Shown: positions 11,466 to 21,999 of the stretch, one piece after another | Layout of the letters: each line of letters starts with the position of its first letter | Numbering within the stretch: the first letter of the stretch is position 1 | Source of the DNA: Oopsacas minuta | Taxonomy: Eukaryota; Porifera; Hexactinellida; Lyssacinosida; Leucopsacidae | Assembly: GCA_024704765.1 (NCBI GenBank) | Contig: JAKMXF010000111.1 | Coordinates: 310,001-374,000, forward strand | Direction: 5' to 3' | DNA: 64,000 bases | The notes under the pieces: model-generated | Databases searched by the model: none | Seen by the model: the letters and a program-made list of their open reading frames with translations, nothing else | What the model was told of the DNA's origin: nothing | Program-made: the position numbers and the translations under genes

Positions 11466-11709
11466 TGGTTGGATACCCCATTATTATGAGCAAACAAGTT
11501 TTGAAGCTAACCAATTATGCATAGCATATGTCCACGTGGTTCTTCTATTGATTTCTATAATGAAAATTCAAATTAGAATTGAAGTTAGATAATTGAATTA
11601 CTATTGTTGAGATATGAAATGTAAACACTGACCTACTTAGGCTCGAGTCAATATGAATTAACTGTTCCAGTAGGTAAGAAGTGAGTACAAATGTCCAGCC
11701 TCCATGTAT

Positions 11710-12770
11710 TCTAGACTCAATTCAAAATATGACATCATAGTAAAATTCACTCATCAAAAAATTGAAAAAGCCACATCGCTTGTTTGAGCTGCGTGGCTTG
11801 CGAACACATTATATTTGCAAGAAACTCGGCACTTCTTGCCTTAACAAAGTATAAAATTGAATAAATAACACATATCTCAACAATTTGTTTCCTTTATATT
11901 CATAAAAAAAACAATAAATTTTCATAGGAGGACCTTGGAAACGTGAAATTCGGATTCGGCGTACTTAGCTACCCCTTGATAGCCGTTTAGACCTTGACAA
12001 CGGACAAAACAACATAATAACAACAAATTGAGATTGAATAATATGGATTCAATTTTTGAAGTAATTCCCTCTAATCATCCATACGGAATAAATACTCAGA
12101 ATATTTACATAAATCAATTACCCAGCATAGATATGTGTTTGTAACTAATCATTAATATATTGTTTCCATGTACAAGTTAGGAATTATGAAATCTTTAATC
12201 CAATAAGCTATCTTCGAACTTGGATTAATCGTAATTGTAAATTTTCCACCACTAAGCAGGATGTTATTGTCTGCAATAGAATTGGATACAATTAAGTATT
12301 ATGTAAAAAGAATTTAGTTTGAATTAGGGAATTGGGGTCAGCCAGTTAGCTCCATATGTCTTAACAGAATAAGAGACGGGTTAATACTGGAAGGTTGTAA
12401 TAGTTTTCAAAAATTGATAAATGAGGGCAGATTATTGATACATTACATCAGCGATTGGCAACCTGGGATCCACAGAACCTTAAAATGTATACAAGAATAT
12501 GTGAGGGATACACAAAATATATTAAAAGTGGCATTATGATATGACAGACAATTCCAGGGGATTAGTGTGGCTACAAAGAGCTGGAAATAGAACAGCAATA
12601 ATTAGTATAATGAAACTACTCACCTTTAGGTAGAATTAAAACAATAAATATTTAGAAATATCTTTAGTAGAATAAAATATAATAAAAGTAACAGAAATAT
12701 ATAAAATCAGAATAATATCAAGTTATATGATTACTGATATACATATAGTAATGTGATACTACTGCATTCT
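11710..12770. repeat. Segmental duplication block (right copy)
   Basis: Partner of 8140-9390 (see there). Its terminal repeat (12611-12770) abuts the stop codon of NHL copy D, so about 300-1000 bp found between repeat and gene in copies B and C is missing here. Confidence 0.8.
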
Positions 12771-12771
12771 C

Positions 12772-13623
12772 TCAAAATATCTGTAGACAGTTCACAGCAC
12801 GATTACACACTACTATAACTCTATCATGATTGTCTACTGTTACTGCTGTTGGATGCTCAGAGACTGGAATATTATGAATTGATTGGAATTCAGGATTGAA
12901 GATAGAAATAGAATTAGAACCATGATCAGCAATTAGAATGTTGTTAGAATTGTCAATAAAGAATGAGAAGGGAGTAATGACTCGAAATCCTTGTCCTCGT
13001 GAAATTACACTATTCAGGAGTATGTGGTTATAATTGAATAGATGGATACAAGGATTAGATATATCTAGAACATAAATGTATTCTTTAGATAGTTTAAGAT
13101 CATGAGGGTATTTGAATGAACCGAATTGGGATTTGAATTGGAAATCCTTTGAGAGTATTTGAACTCGACAGTTAGAATAATCACAAATGTAAATATCATC
13201 ATTAGATTCATTGATTGCTATACCCTTAGGAAAGATGAATTCTAATTCTCCCTTTCCCTGTTTACCAATTCTAGAAATAAATTCACCATCAAGATTATAC
13301 TTCAGTATACTGTGGCTATGAGTAATTAGAATCCTACTCTTATAAATAACTAAGCTTCTTGGATAGGACATCTTTCCTTCACCACCTATGTCACCAAATT
13401 TGAACATATACTTAGCAGTGCTGTCAAATACTTTAACACTGTGATTGTAACAATCTGCTATATATATATTTCCAGTTATTTTGTCAACTGTAACACAAAA
13501 TGGACAGTCAAGTTCATCATTTCCTTTTCCTCTCTTACTAGCACACACTAGAGGTTGTATCTTCCTAGTGTAATCAATTCCAGTTTTCACTTTCTCTGTT
13601 TCAATATTAATAGCTGCGGCCAT
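12772..13623 (-). CDS. NHL beta-propeller protein, copy D
   Basis: Intact single-exon gene, 283 residues, about six NHL blades with no accessory domain. It begins MAAAINIETEK and ends AVNCLQIF. Nearest relative is copy C (same length, same upstream block). The stop codon directly follows a duplicated repeat block, so its 3' UTR must differ from those of the other copies. Cytosolic propeller by absence of targeting signals (inference). Confidence 0.8.
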   Translation of the reverse strand: MAAAINIETEKVKTGIDYTRKIQPLVCASKRGKGNDELDCPFCVTVDKITGNIYIADCYNHSVKVFDSTAKYMFKFGDIGGEGKMSYPRSLVIYKSRILITHSHSILKYNLDGEFISRIGKQGKGELEFIFPKGIAINESNDDIYICDYSNCRVQILSKDFQFKSQFGSFKYPHDLKLSKEYIYVLDISNPCIHLFNYNHILLNSVISRGQGFRVITPFSFFIDNSNNILIADHGSNSISIFNPEFQSIHNIPVSEHPTAVTVDNHDRVIVVCNRAVNCLQIF

Positions 13624-13765
13624 AGTTGCTAAAATAATAGAAAGAGTTAGTTTACCTGAAATGAGCTAAGATTGTAGAATACTATAGTAGCAGGAGATGT
13701 ATACACATGTGGGTGTATAGAATGTTTGATTTCAGAATTTGTATACAGGTGGCATAATGTCTCAA
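13624..13765 (-). promoter_or_regulatory. Conserved upstream block of NHL copy D
   Basis: Duplicate of the block upstream of copy C; candidate promoter and 5' UTR. Confidence 0.45.
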
Positions 13766-14400
13766 AATGGTTAGTTGCCTCATTCAGATAGTGCAGGTAT
13801 GTTTATTAGGACTCATGAGATTTTTGGCATCAGAGTGTGTTCGCCGAAATAACTCCCTTCGATAATATATCCGGATCCTGTCAGATCAATCCTGAAATTG
13901 ATCCCAACTGTCAATTTCTGATCATTTTATATTCTACATGGTTTATTCCGAGAATTTTACCTCATGAATGTCACGGACTTCTTAAATACAGACTTTCTAC
14001 TTCGTTTTACGATGTTGTTAGCGTAGGCAGAATACAGTATACATAGTATACTTCTTGATCGCCCGTATTCCACTAATGCAAGACATTGAAAATGTATTAT
14101 TATTGTATAGAAAGACACAATGATATTACAAAATTTGTGATACAAAATCTTGATAAGGGAAGATGTGTATAAGAGACATACAGAATTTGTGTGTCGTTGT
14201 GGATATTGAGATATGATCGACACTAATTACTAAATGAGAGAAAAGCCCAACCAAGATTAAGCTACCCAATAAATATCAGCTAACTGGAAAATTGGCTAAG
14301 GTATAATCTATATTTTAAAATCTCAATTGTTGTCTGTCTGTTTGAAATATATCGAATTTACAGAATCACATTTTCACACTTTTGAATTTATCAAAGTAAA
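13766..14400. other. Gene-free stretch
   Basis: AT-rich; two open frames of 69 and 88 codons on opposite strands overlap and show no family features. No gene called. Confidence 0.35.
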
Positions 14401-14409
14401 TTTACTTGT

Positions 14410-14672
14410 TTTTATAATAAACAATATAGTAAACAAATATAGTAAACAATATAGTAAACAAATATAGTAAACAAATATAGTAAACAAATATAGTAAACAA
14501 ACAGTGTAGTAAACAAATATAGTAAACAAATATAGTAAACAAATATAGTAAACAAATATAGCAAACAAATATAGTAAACAAAGATAGTAACCAAATATAG
14601 TAAACAGTGCAGTAAACAAATATAGTAAACAAATATAGTAAACAAATATAGTAAACAAATATAGTAAACAAA
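14410..14672. repeat. 13-bp satellite (AAATATAGTAAAC)n
   Basis: About 20 tandem units of AAATATAGTAAAC with a few 12-bp and variant units (GTGTAGTAAAC, GATAGTAACC). Because 13 is not divisible by 3 and the unit has no minus-strand stop, all three minus frames are open and give low-complexity YYICLLYLF-type peptides; these are not genes. Confidence 0.95.
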
Positions 14673-14770
14673 TTCGTCAAATTTCAAAATATGAATAAAA
14701 GATTTCTCTAAACAGGTTAACACAGTACACTGTACATATGTAAATTTATTGTTGTTTTTATGAATATATA

Positions 14771-15209
14771 CAGTCGACTCCGGTTAATCGGACCACTTTT
14801 GTCCAGAGTAAAATGGTCCGATTAACCGAAAAATCTTATTATCAATAATTTATTGCTAGATAAATATTTCTAGTCAATGGTAATCCTATTGCTAATTGAA
14901 AAAAGAAGTAATAGATTGTTGCTTAAGTCCTTGGCATAGATAATTATTCAGCACGTTGCCGCTGACTTATACCTGGAGGCTGTAATGCAACATCGTCTAG
15001 TAATTTAATCTTTTGTGCAAGTGTCAAATCAGTCTTTGGGCCATAAAATAATAATATAACCTAAATTATATACAAACCTAATCAAATTTTTTTGATGAAT
15101 ATATTCACTTCAAAAAAAATAATGGTCCGATTAACCGATAAATGTTAAATATTAATCCTGGATTAGATTGCGTCCAGGAGAAAATGGTCCGATTAACCGG
15201 AGTCGGCTG
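14771..15209. mobile_element. Pogo/Tigger-type DNA transposon remnant
   Basis: A 439-bp element with TIRs of about 35 bp (CAGTCGACTCCGGTTAATCG and the matching reverse complement at 15176-15209), flanked by TA at 14769-14770 and 15210-15211. On the minus strand at about 14960-15045 a fragment reads LAQKIKLLDDV...GISQRQ, like the first helix-turn-helix of CENP-B/Tigger transposases. The rest of the transposase is deleted. Confidence 0.85.
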
Positions 15210-15555
15210 TAGTAAACAAATAGTTGAAATCTCGAATTATACTCTCAACAAATATATAGTTTTCAACTATGTCAACTATGTATTGTGAATATTTGTTGTT
15301 TTAGGTGTATGAAGTAAACAATTTCCTAATTAATCCTACAAACTTGCGTTTAACCGTTATACTGAGGAAAATCATTTACGCTGATTACAAATATGAATTT
15401 ATCACCAACGTACTGTGAATATGTATTACTTTTATGCTTGCTCAATTCGGGGCACGAAGTGCCGAGCCCCATGTGAACATAAAGTGTTCGCAAGCCGCGA
15501 AGCGCGTTAGTTATTTATTATAATTTATTATATCATAATATATTATATACTAAAT

Positions 15556-16200
15556 CAGTATTTCCCAACCTTTACCAATATAACGCCCCTTATCGACTTA
15601 ATACTTACAGAACGCCCCCTACTTAATACTTTATTGAATCAGATTTTAATTAGTGAATACATGGAATTATAAATGATAGACTGATAGAGTATCTAGGGAC
15701 TAATCTAGTTATACGTTGGAACATGTGATCCCTGACTTTGGTGGCTCTTTGCTAGTTTGAATTCATCCGGTTCTAACTGCGTAGGTGAAGCGATGAAAAC
15801 AAACTTCAGATAATCTATGAAGTATTGACGGCATTTTTTCTTGGGGTTTTCAGCCATGATTGGATATGCAAGAAAAAAACGTGTCTACTATTGAGGTAAT
15901 TAATGAAATGACATGGTATGATCACTTTTTATAACTTCTTTGTTAAGAAGCCGACTGAACTATTAATTCAAAACAAAGAAAATATACCATTGAAGGCATT
16001 GATTGATTGTAAATGGTGAATACTTAGCTCTTCTTGTGGGCAACGCGTTAGAATTGTCATTATGAGTAAAGTGCACAACATAATAATGATACAATAGTTT
16101 TCGCAAAATTTACAGATGTTAGAATAAACCTTCATCCAACGACTCATTATCTTCTCAGCACCCCCCTGAGGCAAGCAAACGCCCCCGTTGGGAACCACTG
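15556..16200. mobile_element. hAT element, non-autonomous
   Basis: A 645-bp element beginning CAGTATTTCCCAACC and ending GTTGGGAACCACTG. It is flanked by a perfect 8-bp target duplication TACTAAAT (15548-15555 and 16201-16208), the hAT signature. On the minus strand near 15770-15860 a short reading starts MAENPKKK and continues YLKFVF, resembling the N-terminus of hAT/ZBED-type transposases; the catalytic core is missing. Confidence 0.9.
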
Positions 16201-16208
16201 TACTAAAT

Positions 16209-17340
16209 GGATGTCCATTAGCCAATAATTTCACGCTTGAGTATAACCCGTATATACACTATGCAGTTAGAGTCGCTTATCGTAACCACCTCGGGACAAA
16301 TAATGTTATCCATAATAAAGATACTTCATATATAGCGAAATTATTTGGTAGAATTTAGAGATTCGAAAACCCACAATAATTATCTTTGGCCCAATTTGGA
16401 TTCTACCTCAAGAACTTTCTCGGATTAATGTCCAAGCTTCCAGGGGATGTTGTCCGGATGTGTACTACCTCCTGATTTGATTGGGTTTTTCTCGAATGCG
16501 TCTATTTTATTATCAAACTTTTAGATACTGATATAGGGCTCTCAACCTGGAAACTGTAAAAATCTATAAATTTGTGAAAAATCCCACGATTTCATCTTGA
16601 GACTCATAATTCAATATTTGTTTTCTTTGAAAAGGCAGGGATTTTATTGTACTTGCAGACGCTAAATCGTGTGACATACGACGAGATCGTGTGAGTTGAG
16701 TGCCCTGACTGATACCCTATTATCAGATCTTGACTCTCCAAAGGTTCATCTTCCACCAATTTATTTATTTCCTACTTAGATTTACGAAAATTGTGGGTGA
16801 CTAAATCTGCATTGAATTTCATCCCCTGGACCAATTTATAGGTGGTCAAAACTTTCGTGACAGGCTCAAGTTTATGATCGTATGCAACTATGTATGTATT
16901 ATACTTCCCGGAATTTGTACCAGTTACATTCTGCTCTAGGAGGGACAGAAATTACAAGGTAGGAGCATGCCCAGTGGTGGATCCCTGAATTTCTGGGAGG
17001 ATAAATCATATATACACAGCTCGGGGTCTGGGGCGCGCTTTAAGTTTCAGTTTAAGATAAAACTAAGTATAAGTTTTCACATAATTATGTCTGCTATGAA
17101 GTCTTTGTATTACGAACACAATTTTTGATCCCTGAATGTTTATAATACGATAACCTGGCTGTTATAGGTGCTCCTCAATCCCTAATATGGGGTATTGCAC
17201 CGATTATCGAGGCCGAATTCAATTGTATGTGACCAACCCAGATATTTGATTGGTTGTCCTGTTTTGGGAGGTGCCCGTTTAGAGAATGCCCCGATTATCG
17301 AGTGTCTACTGTAACTGTAACACATATTTTCCAATAATTA
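16209..17340. other. 5' flank of NARS1 with decayed repeat
   Basis: No gene seen. CCGATTATCGAG occurs at about 17193 and 17292, and CAGTTAGAGTCGCTTATCG at about 16264 is roughly its inverse, suggesting a worn pogo-type element ending just before NARS1. The last bases before the ATG (CACATATTTTCCAATAATTAG) look like a 3' splice site, so a 5'-UTR intron may end exactly at the start codon. Confidence 0.4.
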
Positions 17341-17341
17341 G

Positions 17342-19033
17342 ATGGCATCCAAGAGTGAAGCCCCTGAACCTAAGTCCCCACCAGGAGCAGGGAAGGATTC
17401 AAGTCGATTCAAAGAGGGACCACCTTTATACGCATCAGTCTCAAAAGGTTCCGACACAGACGGAAATGGCACAAAACAAAAACCATTCAAAACAGTATTA
17501 CATTGCCTGTTGTCAATAGATATAGAACAGTGTCCTGAAATATACGTAGATGGTAGGGAGAAAGCTGAATGGGATCTTATTAGCAAGAATGCATTCAAAA
17601 ATGTAATGAAAGCATATCGTAAGGCAAAACTAGAGGCAGAACCTAAAGCTAAACCGACGACAGCTCTTCCGCAAAAACAATCAGATATTTATATAAAGAT
17701 GGACCCCACCTTACCTCCAGCAATAAGTGTAAAGATTAGAGGTACGAGTAAATGTATTGGGAAGAGAATTAAGGTACAGGGCTGGGTAGATAGCAAGAGA
17801 CAACAGGGAAAAAATATGATATTCGTTATTCTACGTGATGGAAGCGGATTTTTACAATGTCTACTAATCGGCAATCAGTGTCTCACACCAGAAGCTTTGG
17901 CACTCTCATTAGAATCAACTGTGAGTATTTGGGGAGAAGTTGGTTATGTAAAGGAGGGACAATCAGCTCCTGGGGGATTGGAGGTTGTAGCAGATTATTG
18001 GGAGTTAGTCGGTAGTTCTCCCAGTGGTGGGACTGAGGCTATTGTGAATGAAACTTCTAAAGTAGAGCTTCAATTGGATCAAAGACATTTGATGCTACGC
18101 ACTGAACCATTAGCAAATACATTCCGTTTACGTTCAGGTATTACACAATGTTTTCGTGAACATTATTTCGCTAAAGGCTACGTCGAAGTAACTCCACCCA
18201 CTCTAGTACAGACTCAGGTTGAAGGCGGTTCTACTCTATTCAAACTTAATTATTTCGGGCAGCCTGCCTATCTGACGCAATCTTCTCAATTATACTTAGA
18301 AACAGTTATACCATCACTCGGTGATGTATTCTGTATTTCCCAATCCTACCGAGCTGAAGGATCACATACACGTAGACATTTATCTGAGTATACACATATT
18401 GAGGGGGAGTGTCCTTTCGTTACGTTTGATGAGCTACTCGATTCTCTTGAAGACATTATTGTGGATGTCGCACAACGGGTAATGGATTCATCATTTGGGA
18501 AACTTTTACGTGAGGTAAATCCTAAATTTGTTGTACCGAAACGTCCATTTAAACGTATAACCTATGCAGATGCTATCAAGTACCTCCGTGAGCATGATAT
18601 AAAGAAGGATGACGACACATACTACGAGTATGGAGAAGATATACCGGAGAAACCTGAACGCACTATGACCGATCAGATAGACTCGCCAGTTATGCTAATC
18701 CGCTTCCCAGTCAATATTAAATCTTTCTACATGGCTAAATGTGCTGATAACCCAGATGAAACAGAATCAGTTGATGTTCTATTACCTGGTGTGGGTGAAG
18801 TGATTGGAGGGAGTATGCGCTCTAGTAAATACGATGAGTTATTAGAGGGTTTCAAGCGTGAAGGAATTGATCCTAAACCGTATTACTGGTATTTAGATCA
18901 GAGGAAGTTCGGTACTTGTCCTCACGGTGGCTACGGCTTGGGTTTGGATCGGTTTTTGACATGGATACTAGGAAAATTTCACATACGTGAAGTAGTATTG
19001 TATCCTCGGCTAACAGATAGGTGTACTCCCTGA
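17342..19033 (+). CDS. NARS1: Asparaginyl-tRNA synthetase, cytosolic
   Basis: 563-residue class IIb aminoacyl-tRNA synthetase that charges tRNA-Asn with asparagine in the cytosol. Residues about 1-110 form the eukaryote-specific N-terminal extension. The OB-fold anticodon-binding domain (about 125-225) contains VQGWVDSKRQQGKNMIFVILRDG. The catalytic domain has motif 2 (SYRAEGSHTRRHLSEYTHIEGE region, about 338-360) and motif 3 (GGYGLGLDRFLTWI, about 527-540). The C-terminus CTP is the same as in human NARS1, and length is close to the usual 548. One intact exon. The ATG follows an AG in a pyrimidine-containing context, so an intron in the 5' UTR is possible. Highly confident in identity. Confidence 0.97.
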   Translation: MASKSEAPEPKSPPGAGKDSSRFKEGPPLYASVSKGSDTDGNGTKQKPFKTVLHCLLSIDIEQCPEIYVDGREKAEWDLISKNAFKNVMKAYRKAKLEAEPKAKPTTALPQKQSDIYIKMDPTLPPAISVKIRGTSKCIGKRIKVQGWVDSKRQQGKNMIFVILRDGSGFLQCLLIGNQCLTPEALALSLESTVSIWGEVGYVKEGQSAPGGLEVVADYWELVGSSPSGGTEAIVNETSKVELQLDQRHLMLRTEPLANTFRLRSGITQCFREHYFAKGYVEVTPPTLVQTQVEGGSTLFKLNYFGQPAYLTQSSQLYLETVIPSLGDVFCISQSYRAEGSHTRRHLSEYTHIEGECPFVTFDELLDSLEDIIVDVAQRVMDSSFGKLLREVNPKFVVPKRPFKRITYADAIKYLREHDIKKDDDTYYEYGEDIPEKPERTMTDQIDSPVMLIRFPVNIKSFYMAKCADNPDETESVDVLLPGVGEVIGGSMRSSKYDELLEGFKREGIDPKPYYWYLDQRKFGTCPHGGYGLGLDRFLTWILGKFHIREVVLYPRLTDRCTP

Positions 19034-20054
19034 TGAAGAGATTCATGATAGATTGGAATTATTTAGGTTATTTTTCTTATTCAATTTCTTAGAGTTAAGA
19101 AATCTTCATAGAATTGCATCATTACTTTTGCTCATAGAATCTGTATTAGACAAATCACATAACGATATTAGTACTATTGTTTTATTCAAGGTTGGCTAGT
19201 TTAACCCACCCCCCGGTTTAAACCATGGATAAAACCCTATTTTATAGACAAAACTGGTTATTTCACTGTGCTAACCTCATTTAGTTGGATAAACTACCTG
19301 ATCTGTTCTGAGACTCTAATTTAGGATTGTCAGGCTATAATTTGATTAATCAAACTATAGAAGTATATTTCCCTTTTTTGGAAACTCAATTTTGATATTA
19401 TTTAAAACATATTTATTTGTAATGAGTGCTAAAATTCATACTAATTAACGTCTGGTTTTAAGTCAATTGTACGATTACAGATCATTATTTATGAAGACTT
19501 AGAATATTTACTGTGTTTACAATTTAACCCGGGGTAAACTCCAGCCCTGGTTTTATTTAAAGTGAAGTGAGATCATGGATTGAGATTGGGGCTATGGGGT
19601 TGCATAAACTCTGAGCTTCCACATTAATTTTCCAAGGCTACCATGTTCCATGTAATATGATAAATTTGGCAATTGCAAATCAAATCGCCATTTTCAATTT
19701 CTTTCTGGACTAGGGGATGAGGCGATGGGAGCCTAAGAGTCTAAGACATAGGCTTGCATCCTTACGGGGCCGGCTCGTCAGTTTCTAAGGCGATGGGGCC
19801 AGAGTAACCTGTCTCGTCTGCTTTTGGGCCATCATACTTCGAACCCTTTCTGTCAGAGTTGGGATCAATTATACAATTTGCATATTTGAAATTAATATAT
19901 AGTAGAACTACTCAGTAGCGTATGGGCCGGGGACTAGGAGGACTGCAGCCACCCAGCTTTGAAAAAATCGGGAAAGTATCGAATTTAATTCAATTGCAAA
20001 TATACCTTTATTAAATACACCTATACAGGTAATAAGCTACTAATATTAAGCCAT
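19034..20054. other. Gene-free stretch with possible TIR element
   Basis: 3' flank of NARS1. AAGGTTGGCTAGTTTAACCC (about 19189) is roughly the inverse of GTAAACTCCAGCCCTGGTT (about 19535), hinting at a 360-bp element, but mismatches are many. GC-richer patches at 19700-19860 and 19920-19970 are unexplained. Confidence 0.35.
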
Positions 20055-20678
20055 AGCATTCTAATACGGTAAGGCAATGCCACGGGCTATTTTCAGGACC
20101 AGGGATTGGTTAATCGAGCCCTGAATTATTATGCGGAGTATATATTTCAGAAACAGTACACTTTTGGCCGAATAAATGCATTACCTACTTGTAGAAATAC
20201 ATGTAGTCATTCCATAAAAGCAAAATTTTTGTCACAAGAAGCCAAATATTGCTTACTTCGCATTAATTTGGTGAAATTGCTCAAAGTCTTTCCATATTTC
20301 CAACCATGTAGAACGTTAAATATTGATATTTGATAAAAATGTTGAAATACGAAAATGATCTAAAACCCGTCTCTATACAACGAATAAAATTGTCATAAGA
20401 AAGTTGGCGAGTTTCTGAGTTATAGGACAGACCATGGATTGCATATGTTTTGTCAATATCCACTTATACCTGGATAATTGTGGAAACTATTGTAAAGTCT
20501 GGATAACCTTTTATGGAATGACGTCATGTATTTCTACAAGTATATATAATACATTCATTAGGCCAAAAAGTGCACAGTTTCTGAAATATTTACTCCAGTA
20601 TAATAAAGCTGGCTCGGTTAACCAATCCCTGATCCTGAGAATATATTCCGTGCAATTGCCTTATCGTATTAGAATGCT
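20055..20678. mobile_element. Foldback element with ~165-bp inverted ends
   Basis: The left arm (20055-20220) and right arm (20508-20678) are reverse complements over most of their length, from AGCATTCTAATACGG to ATTCCATAAAAG, with small indels. Long TIRs around a short core recall Mutator-like or foldback elements. No transposase and no convincing target duplication were found. Confidence 0.75.
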
Positions 20679-21220
20679 GGTAGGTGAATTTCCTGTTAAA
20701 TATTCTGTTTTGTTATTTCGAATATTGTTAGTACCCCACATACTAGTTTTATTATTTTTGACTTCATTGGAAAGCTCCCAGGAGATTGAAAGCCATTTAC
20801 GATGCACGATGCGTCAAGATCGCCTAAGTCATTTATCTTAGATTTGTATCGAACGGGAATATTCCGTTCAGCACGAATCCAAGAGAGATTGCAATTTCTC
20901 ATCTCTAATAGTAAAAGATGTGCACACATACAACAGTCGCTTTTTCTTTCATTAATTCGTTACAATGTCATGTCAATCACCAATAGCGACTCACTTGTTT
21001 TGTCAAGGAATATATTCCAATTTTGTCATTGATAATATTAAAAAAATTTTTAATAATGGTCACAAAAGAATTTCAAAATGACATCTTTGAAATTTTGATC
21101 AAAGTTCAATATTAATTCGATCAGAATTCTGCATTGTTCAAGTAGTATTTTGATCGAATTTGGCATTTTTCATCATTCGATCAAAATGTACAGGTCAAGC
21201 TGTCAAACACTACGCTTAAC
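20679..21220. other. Palindrome-rich gene-free stretch
   Basis: Several short palindromes (for example AATATTAAAAAAATTTTTAATAATG at about 21030 and CGGGAATATTCCG at about 20855). Overlapping small open frames on both strands are not convincing as genes. Confidence 0.35.
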
Positions 21221-21809
21221 CAGGGCCGTAGCTAGGGGGCTCTGAGCCCCCACTGGAAAAATCTGAGCCCCCCTAGCAAATCTAACCACCCCGTAAATTT
21301 TTGCTAAGCTATATTGATCGTTACTATCTTAGATCTTAAATATTCGTTAAATCAAGGCAATCTTTGTGAATATGTCAAATTGACTATACATTTTAGTTAT
21401 CTAATTCCTCTTGCTAGTAAACATACTTAATTTTATGGATGCTTTTACAGCAACCATTGAAATTATATTTTTTGTTTATATATGACCACAACATATATTC
21501 CTTCCAGTTTGACTACATTTTATGTGCGAATAGTGAAATCATTCCTCATGGCTATAATCACCATACATAGAAACACGTAGTCCTTTGATTTTTAATATGA
21601 TCAAGAAACCTCCTTTTATATTTTCTTATAATGCAAATAATTTAGTTGTCTGAAAATTTATGAACTAAGTAATTTTACCTTCCCCCAAAGTAGCTTGGGA
21701 GTTTGGGTATGGGCCTACCCCAAAAAATTGATATACAAATCTTAAGTATCCAAGCCCCCCCTAAAGTTTACTCAGCCCCTTCTAACACTACGCTCTGGCT
21801 ACGGCCCTG
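21221..21809. mobile_element. hAT element with perfect 8-bp target duplication
   Basis: A 589-bp element whose ends are CAGGGCCGTAGCTAG and its near inverse CTGGCTACGGCCCTG, flanked on both sides by CGCTTAAC (21213-21220 and 21810-21817). Both features are diagnostic of hAT elements. The internal sequence has no recognisable transposase. Confidence 0.92.
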
Positions 21810-21999
21810 CGCTTAACTCTGTTATGGAAGAATTATGACAGTATTGTAATATCTACATTTATACAAATACAAAACTCGATAAATTACGCATATAATATAC
21901 TAAATCTGTATATATCCTCTCTAAATCTTGATATATACATATAACTAGTAGCTAACTCTAAAACAAACTATCATAGCACACACCATTTCCTATTTGAGA

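Noticed and set aside
14410-14672. CRISPR-like regular repeats
   Set aside because: Units are directly adjacent with no spacers and the context is an animal genome.
14374-14723. Three overlapping minus-strand ORFs of about 100 codons
   Set aside because: They are the three frames of a 13-bp satellite that lacks stops on that strand; low-complexity peptides only.
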